Assembly (NCBI GenBank): GCA_033558025.1
Contig: JAUCEF010000008.1
Location: 1,488,001 to 1,552,000, forward strand
From: Phytophthora sp. 'mugwort'
Lineage: Eukaryota; Oomycota; Peronosporomycetes; Peronosporales; Peronosporaceae
Length of the DNA: 64,000 nucleotides
Direction: 5' to 3'
Shown here: positions 24,158 through 35,230 of the stretch, one piece after another
Numbering within the stretch: position 1 is the stretch's first letter
Layout: the number at the start of each line of letters is the position of its first letter
Notes under the pieces: generated by a model
Database searches by the model: none
Told to the model about the DNA's origin: nothing
Seen by the model: the letters and a program-made list of their open reading frames with translations, nothing else
Position numbers and translations under genes: made by a program

Positions 24158-24452
24158 GAGAATCGTCTGCAGATGGTGCAAGTGGCAGACGAAAACTAGC
24201 ACTACGGTGACACAAGTTGACCACCATCGGGTGACCAGGATTCAGGCCTAGTGGGATGGAACAAAACTACTGAAACAGTTGTATGATTGTATACGAATGA
24301 AATGAAGTCGTGGGGATCCAGCTGAGACGCCATAACTACTACTCGAAAATCAACTCATCTAATGTGCCTGGAAATTGGACTAAGTGAATGTGAGAACCAC
24401 CAACGTGAGCGCCTACATGGTCTCGAGTTTAGTCAGGCCTTCCCAATTGGCA
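24158..24452. other. Spacer between gypsy pol and the antisense frames
   Basis: About 295 bases with no supported gene. I checked it for an LTR matching sequence upstream of gag and found none. Confidence 0.4.
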
Positions 24453-27120
24453 CTAGTCGGCTCGTTTGGATCGAAATCCTCTTCCACGTGAGATTGAACG
24501 TACTCTAATTCGAAGTCGGCAGGGCAAACACCGGAAACTCAGGATGTAGCGGTTGGAAACACTGATTGTAAGGATGAGATGACGGCGAGCGTAACCACCA
24601 TGCGCGACAAGGCTCCTCACGGTCAGCTCCAGCAAGACTCGCCCTCCAGTTCGCGCTTGCTGGAAACGAGGCCATATTAGTCGCCGGAGCAAAATGGGGC
24701 AAATGGGTCGAAAATAGTTCGGAATCCAGAGTCGGCGCAGGTCCAACTGAGTCGTGCGCCGTACCACTACTGTGCAGAGCTTGATATAATTTGAGAAGAG
24801 GGCGAAAGCTATCCGCACGATGCTTTCGGACTTGAACCACAATTGGAGAATGAGCTCCAGCTCGCTGAGTGGGACACCAGGATGCAAATCTGGGTGTAAA
24901 CCCAAAACAACACTCGAATCCACTATCCAGTGCAGACGCTCCCAGAGACCGATGAAATACCGGATCCAATCAATCTCTTCCCCCCGTAATTTGCGCCAGC
25001 ATTGAGCGATGATCTCCACTGGTGAAGCTGGCTGATATCCGGATCCCCGTACTCGAGCCATCACAGACGGAGACGTGAAGAAAGGCTCAGCTGGGAGCTT
25101 TGACATCAAGCGGCAACAAGGATGCTGGGGTGATTGAATGTCAGCAAAAGCTGCAACCCCCTTCCAAGGAGGAAGGACTCGGACAGACATAACGCTTCCC
25201 GTCGATAACCTCCATCTTGATAGCCACCCGACACGACGAGAGGATTTTCTCCCAACAATGAGCAGACCCTGGGTGGAGGAATGGAGGATTCAACCATGTC
25301 TTCACTTGCTCTGTCACCCTTTATCACGGGCTACCCCTTGAGCAGCTTGCATCCTCAGCTGAGTAATCCGTAATGCCAAGGGTCCAGAAGGTGAAGAAGC
25401 ACCCTCGACTTAGCTGAATTTGCTTGAGACAGCTGAAATCGAGCTGGGCGATACTTTCTTCCGACTTTTTCCTTTGGGTGTCGATAGTTTGGCGGAAGCC
25501 GAGCCTATATGAGCCGCCTTCTTCGTTGACGATACTCCTGATACCAGATTCTTGGAAGCTGACTTCTTGGACGCAGAATGCTTAGCCACTGTAGCAGAGA
25601 GAGCTGAGTTCGTAGCAGCTGGAACACCCGGAGATGACTTCTGAGATGCAGATTCTGGAAAAGTCGGCGTCGACAGTGCGAGTTCGTATTAGCTGACTGG
25701 AGTGACGCCACCTTTGGAGATGCTGAGACCTTGGGAGCAGAAATGGACCCGAGTGAAGATTGATCAAGATCAACAGGTGTTGTAGTCCGGGAGCAGTCGG
25801 AGAAGACGTGACCAGAACAGAATTGCTAGTGGAATCGCCTCAAAGCCGTTTGGAAGCTGGTTGAGAAGGCAGTTGACGCACAACGCTTGTCAGCTCCCTG
25901 CGCTGGCGGAAGAGAACTGGACGGAAGATCCAAAGTTTGTGGAGGAAGCATCAATGGCGACTGACTTAATAAGGATGGAGTGACTGGAGGGTTCCTCTCG
26001 TCCTTGCTTGCGTCAGCATCGTCACTGTTATCATCATCGGACCCGAATAGCTCGATGAAGAAGTTCTTTGGGGACCGTGGAGGGCGGCGGATCTCTCCCT
26101 GCTCGTCATCAGGCGAGTTGACTTCGAGAGGGAGAGATGATGATGTATTAGATTCAGTCACATCTTGGGAATTGGGAGTTCCAGCCGACTTGACCTTCGT
26201 AGGACCCAGAGCCACGACATCAGACGTCTCGACGTCCTCAAGTTGGACTCCGCTAATAGCCCTGGCAGTGATCGGTGCAGCTCGAGACGAACGACGCAAA
26301 GGAGATGGGACAGCAACCTTGGGTTTTATCGAGGTGGAGATAGCTATCCTCGATTTCTTCGTGGATCGAATACTCTCGGTCTTCCCGGAGAGCGTCGTTG
26401 AAATGATACCAGCTGAATTAGATGAAGTCGGAAGTCGGGACTCAGCTACCGAAGCAACAAGTCGAGCCGATGGTGCAGGAGATTCATAAGAACTCGGCGA
26501 TGGAACAGGGTCCGCCGAGCTCAGCGAAGTAAGCGCAACAGCAGCGGATGCTCAACTCGATAATTCAGTCGAACTGACGCAGAACCGGAAGTTGTCGATG
26601 GAAGCGTGATCAATCCAGGGACGGAAGGGAAGGCCACCGGAATGAGGTGATCCCGACGATAGCGATTTCTAGAACTCGATGTGGTTGATCAGTAAGTGTG
26701 GAAGTCGGCGTTCAGAGTTGCTAACTTGACACGGGGAGGAAGAGGCAGATCCGGACAGCTTGGGCTGCGGCACTCGGCTGCCCAACAGAACCACTTGACC
26801 GAGCAGAAATTTTGCAAGGTGATCTCACAAGGCTCATCTGACTGCAACAGTGCAATCTCAGGCCAGCGGGCTTCGAAAAATCGGCACAAATGAGCATTCA
26901 AGCTGAGATCTCGGGGATTCAGACCCGGAGCGTCAAGCCCAGCTGCTGCAGCCATCGCTACCTCTGGATCCGCCGCAGAAATGGGACCGTGATGACGGAG
27001 GTGGTTCTTGAGGCGGGTAATTGCATGCTTTTGCTCCTTGGTGGTCTTGTATGCCAACCTAAGATTCGGCTTGTCGCTACCAGAAGTCACCAAACTTGCT
27101 GCCTCTTGAAGACGACGCAA
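24453..27120 (-). pseudogene. Antisense reading-frame block downstream of gypsy pol
   Basis: Three larger minus-strand frames lie end to end. 27120-26689 (143 codons) has a coding-like block LNAHLCRFFEARWPEIALLQ followed by LQNFCSVKWFCWAAECRSP, with regularly placed Cys and Trp. 26299-25826 (157 codons) is Ser/Asp/Pro-rich. 25190-24453 (245 codons) is Arg-rich. None starts with ATG. The region uses the same ACTCGGC/CAGCTGA word set as the gypsy coding region, so it probably belongs to the element: an extra ORF in opposite orientation between pol and the missing 3' LTR. I do not know its function. Confidence 0.4.
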
Positions 27121-28429
27121 TTTTTTTACTCGTTGTCTATAGTGCTATTATTATGGTTAGTACCCAGGAATTTGTCATTTATTAGTAGAGCTAAGGATAA
27201 CAACGTACCACGAGTAAGTCAAACTTAGTATTAGTACAAGACAACGAAATTCCAGCTACTAACGATCCTTTGACGCAACGTCTACGCTACGACTGACTAT
27301 TGGTAGGTCCTTCGCATACCGAGACGGCTCCCCCTTCATGAACAGGTGGCATTGCTAAAATGTGGTTGGTTAGCAAAGGCATTTGCTTGCCACCCCCACA
27401 AGTTGCAAATTGGTGGTGGATGGGACGCTGCAGGTCGAGTGGCTCCTTGACACTAGGCATCTGTTAAGTATTATGGACCATGACTGATGATTTGACTTGC
27501 CAATGTCGAATTCTGGGTGGCAGAAGGGAGCTAACTGGAACTTAGCTTTGGTAGTAAAGCCACTTAATAATGAGTGCTTATTGGAGGACTTTGATACGCG
27601 TCGAGCTGACAACGTTCGAGGCGTGATTTGAGATGGAGGTGTCACCTTATCCGTGGTAACTATCGCTATTCCTATGGAATTGCATGCCATCCAAATTTGC
27701 GTGATGCAAGCCACGACATTTCAATGGCGACTGCCATTTCCGATACCAATTACCGTAGTGTACTCTCGGTTGGTCGCCATCATGTCAGCACGATATTTAA
27801 CATTACAAATGCGTTATTCAAGTTGGCAAGATCTAAGAAGATGTTGCATTATCCATATTCTAGATTTAGAGTCACGGTCATTGCATATTTTCCGAGCGAA
27901 ATACTAGCGGTTTGCTCTATGGCTTAACAGTTATGGCGCTATCTGTATAATACAGTATTACTCTGCTTTCGGTCAGACAGGGTGACGCTGACGCACCGAG
28001 TAGAAACTATAATATCAAACTAACAACAACGTATGTAGTTTGCAGCCGTGTGGAATGCAACACATCTGCTGCATAGTTTGCGCTTATAAAACTTTCTCCA
28101 CTAAAAGGAATATTACTTTTTGCTCCAGACAGGTTCGAGAGCCATTCGTTTTCATCGTCGTTTCTGATGCGAATGAGATCGAGGCTTGTATATTATGATT
28201 ACAGCATTCTTCCGTCTGGTTTGCTAAAAATCATGTGAAAACCCGAGGGCAATAACCTTGTCCAATAAAATATAAATCGGGTTTTTAATTAAAAACAATA
28301 TTATTGAGCAAGTTAGGTTTCAACACAATGATATTTGCTCAATTACTTGCAATAATATATTGCAAAAGAGTCCTATGACATCAGCAGTGGGAACAATTGT
28401 CGTGTTCGTTACTCCGCTTGCTGTAATAA
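27121..28429. other. AT-rich spacer
   Basis: No supported gene. A minus-strand frame (27714-27370, 114 codons) and overlapping plus-strand frames show no domain. From about 27930 the sequence becomes AT-rich and lacks long open frames. Confidence 0.4.
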
Positions 28430-29497
28430 GCTGGTGACCTACTACCCAGTATTACAGCACGCGGCTCAGCCATATATCCGCGCTGGCCAGAGCGAGCGTT
28501 CCAAAAATCACCACCAAGTTCGGCGTGCCTCCCTAGCGGACGTACAAAACTCGATGGGTTTCAAGACTTGGCTTCGTTCGAGCAGCGGTTTTCGATAATT
28601 GAAGAGATATTACTTTCCAAGTATAAATCAAACCTTGCATTGACCGATAAAGTAGCAGCAGTGGTGAAGGAATTAGCCTCGGTGACTACCGACAAGAAGA
28701 GGAATCGTGTCATGTTCGGACACTTCGAACATTGACACGATCCTGACACTTCGAACATTGACATGCAAATGCCTGTTCAAACGGCCCTCGCGAGCATTCG
28801 ATCGTACAATGAACTGCGTGAGCAGCGGAATCACGAGCATGCCAATCTGCGTGGCATCATGTTGCGCTGTCTGGATGCGCTTCAAATTGACGTTAGAGAT
28901 TCGGAGCTTCCCGAAGCTGATGGGAACAACGGTCCTGGTGGTAATTTCTCGATTACTGGCAGTACGGGATCCAATACACACGCACTTTATTGGACAGAGA
29001 CGCCGTCTCCTGAACTTCTGGAGATGTTGCAACGTAAAATGACTCAAGTGGCGGTGACTCTCAAGGTTAAACACAGTTGCCGTATCCTGGAATTGCCCCC
29101 GGAAGCGCTACGGCTGAACCGTGGCCATGACGGACGACGCAGTAACATGTTTTCGACTCGGGAGGCTTCCAAGATTGTACTGGGGCCACGAGAGCCGTCC
29201 GGCTCAGCGTTAGCGGCCATACTCGGTACAGTTCTACCACCATCAGAGGAAAACGCGGCTGCCTTGACAGAAAACGTAAGTCTAACGGAAGTGCTGCACG
29301 GGTTACATCGTGCTATTAGTCCTGCTCGGAGAAAGGCAAGTTCCTTGTCATTGATGCCGCCGGAACTGGTCAGACTGGAAGGCTCGAGAGGAAGTACCAG
29401 CTCTGGTACCAGCATGGTGCCAAGTACGAGAGTAATGCCAAGTGCTTTGATTCCTCCAGTGCAAGGAAATCCAGCAGATATTCACTCGCTGCAATGA
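28430..29497 (+). CDS. Unknown protein, convergent with the TTLL gene
   Basis: The best coding part is 28763-29497 (ATG start, 244 codons), with a helical N-terminus (IRSYNELREQRNHEHANLRG) and Ser/Pro-rich stretches. The same frame is open upstream from 28430 apart from one TGA at 28733-28735, and there it encodes a helical segment (FEQRFSIIEEILLSKYKSN). The TGA sits in a 26-bp tandem duplication. Either translation starts at 28763, or this is one gene with a nonsense codon, or an unseen intron removes the TGA. After the stop at 29495-29497 the overlapping frame continues as an acidic tail to about 29592. I do not recognise the family. Confidence 0.5.
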
Positions 29498-29609
29498 CTG
29501 AGACAGATAAAGAAGACGAGGAAGACGAGGAGGACGAGTTACTCGATGGGCACGAGGAGACTGAAAATGAGGGACCGATGACGACGACCTGAATATCTAA
29601 AAAGAATCA

Positions 29610-31637
29610 TTAAATTGCTGGAACCTGACGACGCAGATGACTACGAGGATTGTTGCCAGCAGATTGTTGACGAACCAATCGCTGTCGTACAGCGCGTGGC
29701 GTTTGCAGCCATTTAACGCAAAGCGAATTCGCATAACGCTGACAAGTGAAGAACTGCAAGTAACTCGCAGTTTCCTCCACTGCTGTTTGAGATGAGGCCA
29801 AGGAAGCGGGAAAGATCCGGTCAAAGTGGCCACGTCGATCCAGTTCGTCGTCCATTGCTCGTACGAGATCCCAGTCGCTACTGGTAAAGAGATCCAAGTG
29901 ATGTGTATCAAACCGTTCGATTACTGGGTTTAATACAACTTCGTGTAGCTGACGATTGATTGGCGTAGAGCGCATGGTCTTACTGCGTCGGATTGGACGA
30001 TTTGAAGACGAGGAACACGTTTCCCTTGAAGAAATAGACAGAGACTCGAGATTAACTGGCATTTTGTCGCGGGGTACGTTCGTAACTGGTACTTGTAACC
30101 CCACCAAGTGAAACGTATCACTTAGTAGCAAGCCTTTGACGCGACGATCAAGCGGTGAACCTCCCATTAGTGATGGCGACACGTTAACCTCAAGTAGCCA
30201 TGGACGCAGCTTGGAGTCCAGCACGAGATCAAAGCCGAAAAGTTCATAACAAGAATTTTGACCTGCAAACTGGTGGACAAGTGGTGTAAGATGCGCTTCA
30301 GCAGCGATGATGGTCTTACAGATAATAGCACGGAGCTGTCGCATGAGCGTTTCGGGCTCGTCCAGAAGCTGCTGGGTCTTAAGTGTTCGTAATAGCGCCG
30401 AGAGACTCCATTTGCTGCCAGCATCTGCTTGCTGGGCATCGGAATTCTCTACAAAGTCATCATTCCCTTTGTTTATAGCGTAATTGGTCAGATGAGCGAA
30501 GCGATTGCGTGGGTTCTCAAGCGAGTACGGTGACGTACAGAAGCGAGCGATTCCTTCTTGGAAGAGATAGATCCGAAGTGGATCCAGACTCGTGACTAAT
30601 ACGTACAACCTCAAGTCGAATTTGTATCGAGCGCCGGTGCCCAGTAAGAGCGGATCCGCCACGTACTTTTGGATGATTCGTGCTGTCGTAAATTTCTTCC
30701 CATTTTTCGACTTGGATAATTTTCGAGTATTTTCACATAGTTTACAAGCATCGCGATGGGTGAGAAGACGAATCCCACGACCACAGGCAGAAGCTGGAGG
30801 TTTGATGATCCACAGCGGTCCATTCGTAGTCGTCTTTTGTCGTGCAGCTTCGTTTGCGTCCTTGTTTCCGTTTACAAGCGTTGGAGGGAACGTGCCAGTG
30901 ATGAAAGCTTCGTTACGCTCCAGTGCTCGACGGAAGGCCTCAAACTGATCTGGAAGTGAAAAACTTTCGGGGAAAAAATCGTAACTCGATCCAAAGCGTC
31001 GACGATAATTAACAAGCGTCTTCAGGAGTCGATCTTTACGGCCAATGACCCAAGGATCGGGAAAATGGTTAAACGCATGCGGGTAGTCACTACGAAAACG
31101 TTCGAACTGGGTTTTCGGGACGGGTTTAGCCCACGCCAAGTGCCACGTCGTCCACTTTTTTCGAGTCCGGAACAAACCCGCAGCAGCAAATGCATTTTTG
31201 ACACAGTTGCGCTCCCAAGACGTGCGGTACAAGAGCTGAAGCACCTGAGCGTCTACTGTAGTGATTACCATGCCAGTGTAGTCTCTTACGACTCCGAGGG
31301 ATGGTGGATAGTCGAAACACACGGTTGGAGGGCGTCCAAGAGGGTCACTGCGACTGAACACGAGCTTCACTACGGGTGCAGTGGGGCACTTGTCATTAGG
31401 CTTCAAGGTCGTGATCTGTGAGCCCGTCTCCATTTCAAAGCTCTGATCGTTTCCGCTCTCTTCGTCGTCGATTTCTTCGTCAGCTTCGCCTTCATCGTCG
31501 TCATTTTCGTCTTCCAGATCTTGTGGTGGTTCTCGACGACTTCGTGCCGAGGCCTCCGTCGTGACAGACTCGGTGTCTGGTGTCTCCAAGTCGCCGATAC
31601 GAAGCAATCGCTGGCGCAGACTCAGTCGCGTCTCCAT
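29610..31637 (-). CDS. Tubulin-tyrosine-ligase-like protein (TTLL)
   Basis: A 675-aa protein with no intron visible, starting at the ATG at 31637. An upstream TTG in frame is not a credible start. The N-terminal ~90 residues are acidic and probably disordered. The ATP-grasp TTL domain runs from about 85 to 510: KPPASACGRGI (about 279-289, nucleotide loop), RYKFDLRLYV (about 337), LTNYAINK (about 383), and EVNVSPSL (about 483, the metal-binding Glu/Asn). These match glycylase/glutamylase-type TTLL enzymes, which add Glu chains to tubulin tails in flagella and centrioles; zoospores of oomycetes are flagellated. Substrate (Glu or Gly) cannot be told from sequence alone. The C-terminus is a basic tail. 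It converges with the gene ending near 29497. Confidence 0.9.
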   Translation of the reverse strand: METRLSLRQRLLRIGDLETPDTESVTTEASARSRREPPQDLEDENDDDEGEADEEIDDEESGNDQSFEMETGSQITTLKPNDKCPTAPVVKLVFSRSDPLGRPPTVCFDYPPSLGVVRDYTGMVITTVDAQVLQLLYRTSWERNCVKNAFAAAGLFRTRKKWTTWHLAWAKPVPKTQFERFRSDYPHAFNHFPDPWVIGRKDRLLKTLVNYRRRFGSSYDFFPESFSLPDQFEAFRRALERNEAFITGTFPPTLVNGNKDANEAARQKTTTNGPLWIIKPPASACGRGIRLLTHRDACKLCENTRKLSKSKNGKKFTTARIIQKYVADPLLLGTGARYKFDLRLYVLVTSLDPLRIYLFQEGIARFCTSPYSLENPRNRFAHLTNYAINKGNDDFVENSDAQQADAGSKWSLSALLRTLKTQQLLDEPETLMRQLRAIICKTIIAAEAHLTPLVHQFAGQNSCYELFGFDLVLDSKLRPWLLEVNVSPSLMGGSPLDRRVKGLLLSDTFHLVGLQVPVTNVPRDKMPVNLESLSISSRETCSSSSNRPIRRSKTMRSTPINRQLHEVVLNPVIERFDTHHLDLFTSSDWDLVRAMDDELDRRGHFDRIFPASLASSQTAVEETASYLQFFTCQRYANSLCVKWLQTPRAVRQRLVRQQSAGNNPRSHLRRQVPAI

Positions 31638-32065
31638 GATCCTCTTCAAATAAAAAATACACCACTGATGTAGCGTCGCTACATCCGTTTTTCCTTAGAA
31701 AAAACTGTTTGAAGAGGCGGCTCCACATTACATGTATAACATGGTATTTTCAATAATGTTTTATGAAACCATCGAATATTATATGTCCTGTTTCCTCTCA
31801 ACTAAATTGATAATTTTATTTGAATACAGAATCACCTTCCATTATTAAAACAAAATCCCTCTTTAAATTGTGGAGCTCTTACAGCCAACCGACTGAATAC
31901 CGATGTTGCAGATCGCCAAGATCTCGTTTTCGGCTAGCTGTAACAGTCCTCATTCTTTCATTTGACCGCTATAGCACACGCTACCCCCCCCCCCCGACAC
32001 CCCTCTATATTCATCGTCTTCATCGCCCGCCCACGCAACTCAGCCGTCACGCCGGCACAAATCGT
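31638..32065. other. TTLL 5' flank and spacer
   Basis: The first 80 bases hold a nested inverted repeat (31641-31719). A run of 12 C's lies at 31984-31995. No gene otherwise. Confidence 0.5.
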
Positions 32066-33902
32066 TGGCTTCTACTTCCGTCCGTGCCACGACGACAACG
32101 ATGAGATCATCTCGAAGTAGTTCCGTTGCCGTTGCGGCACGGTGCGGAAGCAAACCCGTCGCAATGGTTATTCGAACCTAATGCAACATGTGCGCTCGGA
32201 GCACGCGGACTACGAGGCCGTTATGCTCGCAGCCTCGACAGCAGAAACTGAATCCATGTTGAGCTACGTGCGCAGCAAAGATCTAAGCATCTACGGCTGG
32301 CTCGACTGGATCATCAACAACCTCTGCACTTCTGCGACAACTTAGCTGTCAGCCGGTACGTTGGTGGTGGTCCAATACAAATTCTAAGAGTGCATTTAAT
32401 CCGACTATTTTTGTATATCCTATTTTTTCTAGCTATTCCAATTTGGAACAAATTTGTATCGAGACACTACTTCGTGCGATGGATGGTCTCACTAGGGTTA
32501 TGGAACACACGATCGCCACGGAGATGTCAGACCGCTTTGGTCTCATTTTCGACGGCTGGGCTGCGAGTCGGAGCATTCTTCGCTGTCTTCGCGCGCTACG
32601 AGGTCGACTGTGCCATCAAGGCTCCGCTCCTCTGCATGGACCTCCTGCTGAACGACTTCAACAATAACCTCTCGTATCGTGGTCACTTCGCGTTCCCGGC
32701 AAACATGCTGCCCCGCGCTTTCGGTAAGCAGCTTACCCAATGCCTGTTTTTGGTTGGTGATAATTTTCTGTCAATCGCCTTCTGGCTACACTCGTCGGCG
32801 TCCCACTCGTTGATTGTGCCAGTCATCGGCTCAACAGAGCACTTCAAGTCGACATGAAGGTTAATAAGACGACTTGGCGGCAGTGCAGGCCCTCGTGGTG
32901 AGACTTTTTACGCTGAAGTAATCGGCCAAACTCGGGTATAATTTCTGCATTTGCTATTCCAATATTGCAATATGTATTGTAGCTTCAACAGTAATGTTCT
33001 GTTAGAGATATTATATAGCCTCAAGATGATCTCCGTCCTCTGGTTTGGCAGGACACGTGGTGGAGTTCGACGTTTGTGATGGCGCACGGTTACGCGCAGC
33101 TTTTAAAATACTCGAACTTCACGGCCGACGATATTGTGGACGCAATCCAACCGCCAGCAGCTAACAAGCGACGAAAGTGATGTCTTCCCCTAAAGAGCCT
33201 TCGACACAGACTCAATCTTCTTGAGATCCTTTAAGGGCTCTTCTTGAGATCCTTTAAGGGCTCTTAAAGGATCTCAATAAGATTGAGTCTGTGTCGAAGA
33301 GCTCTTGAAAGTTTCACGAAGATTGAGTCTGTGTCGAAGGCTCTTTAAGGGAAGATATCACTTTGGTCGACGTTCGTGTGTGCTTTGATGGGATGATTGT
33401 CATCAAGCCGCACTATGCCCGCTTTCTAGGTAAACAGCGCTATGTGTGAATTAGCCTGTTGTCAAGACTAACGCTTCGAGTTTTGTGGAGATGTGCAGTA
33501 CCTCGCGCTGATATTGTCCACAGCTCGACTACGAGTCGGGGAGTGTGTGTGTGTTTAATTAGAAAAACCGTCGTCTGACTCAGGATGAGAAGGCGACCTT
33601 GTTGCCGTTCCGGTGCACTGCTGCTAATGACGAAGAGGGAGCAAGTGACCGCGACGAGGGAGGCTCATTCGTCGCGGATCCGCAAAATCGGCACCGCTTA
33701 GCTGTAGTAGAGTAGCGCTATGCCTTGCTCAGCACCATTCCGCCCACTTCCAACATCGCAGAGGGCTTCTTCAGTGTCACGAGGACGATGTACGGACAGG
33801 AGCGCCATCGACTGCAGCCGATCACACACGAGATGGTTCTCTCTTTTACGGCAGAACAACGAGTATTGGGCAGCTCACTCGCCGATAAGGCTACAAGATA
33901 AG
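32066..33902 (+). pseudogene. hAT-type transposase, decayed
   Basis: The 5' part encodes a BED-type zinc finger (CRCGTVRKQTRRNGYSNLMQ, then VRSEHADYEAV) followed by DLSIYGWLDWIINN. The middle part gives RWMDGLTRV-like and IFDGWAAS-like blocks in other frames (about 32475-32570). Then come NFTADDIVDAI (about 33120), VCFDGMIVIKPHYARFLG (about 33375), and the C-terminal dimerisation region, IPPTSNIAEGFFSVTRTMYG (about 33740). This order is that of hAT transposases in Phytophthora. Frameshifts and stops break every part, and a foldback element (33177-33361) sits inside it. Confidence 0.7.
33177..33361. repeat. Foldback (hairpin) element with 43-bp arms
   Basis: The left arm (33177-33219) and right arm (33319-33361) are inverted copies with two mismatches; both contain the sequence TTCGACACAGACTCAATCTT or its complement. 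A third copy of the same arm (33279-33300) lies inside. A 23-bp unit (TTCTTGAGATCCTTTAAGGG...) is repeated in tandem at 33218-33240 and 33241-33263 and is itself partly inverted at 33264-33276. The DNA could form a large cruciform. Likely a foldback/MITE insertion into the hAT remnant. Confidence 0.75.
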
Positions 33903-34375
33903 TGCACATGAGATTCTGCATTGCTTTATTTTTCTTCCTTATGACATTATTTATTTTTTCCCTGCAACGATGCCATTATGTATGTTCTGTCGATATGGAG
34001 CCGATATCATCGTTTATGCTGCGTGCAGGCCTCAGATATATACAAACGCCATACTTGGGATCCATGCGTGCAGTCAGTTTTGGTGAAAAAGCAGACGACA
34101 CCAGGACGCCGCAACACTGAAGACCTGGCTCTTGTTCATCTCGCACGCGTTGCCACGCTTATGAACCGTATACGTCATATCTGGTAAAGGAGGTTCTGGA
34201 TCTACTTCTTCCTCCTAGGCATCTCGAGGTGGACGTGATAGCACATCTGCCACGACATTATCTTTGCCCTTAACATGGTGCAAGGTAAACTCAAAGTGTG
34301 AAAAATGAGTCAAGAAGCGAGCCATCTGTGTGACACTAGTGGGTGATGCAACATCCAGGATCATACTGAGTCATT
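33903..34375. other. Spacer after the hAT remnant
   Basis: No supported gene. Short plus-strand frames (33902-34187) have no domain and lie past the end of the hAT remnant. Confidence 0.4.
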
Positions 34376-35230
34376 TGTATAGACATCGAAAGGTCGTCCA
34401 GGCAGATGGTGTCTTCACTTCTCCGTAGCCACTTTGATTACTAGTAGCTCCTTCTCGTGCGTAGGCGAACCACGCTCATGTACATGCAACTTCTTAGAGT
34501 AGAGGGCAATGAAATGATCTACTCCGTCGTATTTTTGCGGTAGAACACCACCGATCCAGTGTCCTGATGCATGCTTCGTTACAAGGAAACTCCGTTCAGA
34601 GTCTGGCAGCTTCAGTGTAGGCGTTTGCTGAAATGCTAGCTTGAGATGCAAATTGCCTTTTTCTATAGGCTTCGACCAATTCCACGTAGTCGATGCTTCC
34701 CTTAAATCCCTTAACGGACGTGCCAGTTTAGCAAAATCATGGGGAAAAATCTAAGATAATGCTCTACCAACCTCAAGAAACTCAACAACTCGTCCTATTC
34801 GTTGGGTTGGATACTTTGCGATATCTTCCGTTTTCCTTGGACTAACGCTTACTCCTTCCTGAAACGCCATGTGCCCTAGGAGTGCCACATCTGACTGGCC
34901 TAACGGACATTTTGACAAATGCGTGTACAACACGTCGCAGTCCTTCACATACTGCATGTAGATGCTCTACATGGTCTTCCATACCTTTGAAGAAGACCCA
35001 CAAGTCGTCGAGATAAACAACTACAATCTCGAATTTGTCGAACAGCGCGTGCATTGAATGAGACCATGTTCCAGGAATGTCATAGACGCATCACACCGCT
35101 GGCAAATTTCATTATTCGTCGGAAACGCTGTGTACGGTAGACTTGAATTTACCATCATCATCTTGTTGTACCCCTGCGCTAGGTCGATCAACATGTATAC
35201 GACACAGCCAATTGTGAGTTCGGTTTAAAT
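34376..35230 (-). pseudogene. gypsy reverse transcriptase and RNase H fragment
   Basis: Read on the minus strand from 35230 down. The RT palm shows LIDLAQGYNKMMV and then the catalytic box IVVVYLDDLWVFFKG (about 35020). After a frame change there is a thumb block (MAFQEGVSVSPRKTEDIAKY), then the RNase H start (LPDSERSFLVTKHASGHWIG, with the HEKELL block at about 34440). This is Ty3/gypsy, a separate lineage from the element at 17-24 kb because it keeps YLDD and has different flanking motifs. Frames are shifted; no LTR was seen. Confidence 0.7.

Noticed and set aside
17100..27250. LTRs of the Ty3/gypsy element
   Set aside because: I compared the flanks by eye (about 17100-17230 against 24160-24450 and 27120-27250) and saw no direct repeat, so no LTR is annotated.
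31638..31649. In-frame TTG at 31649 as the TTLL start
   Set aside because: The first ATG is at 31637. A TTG start is not expected in a eukaryotic nuclear gene.
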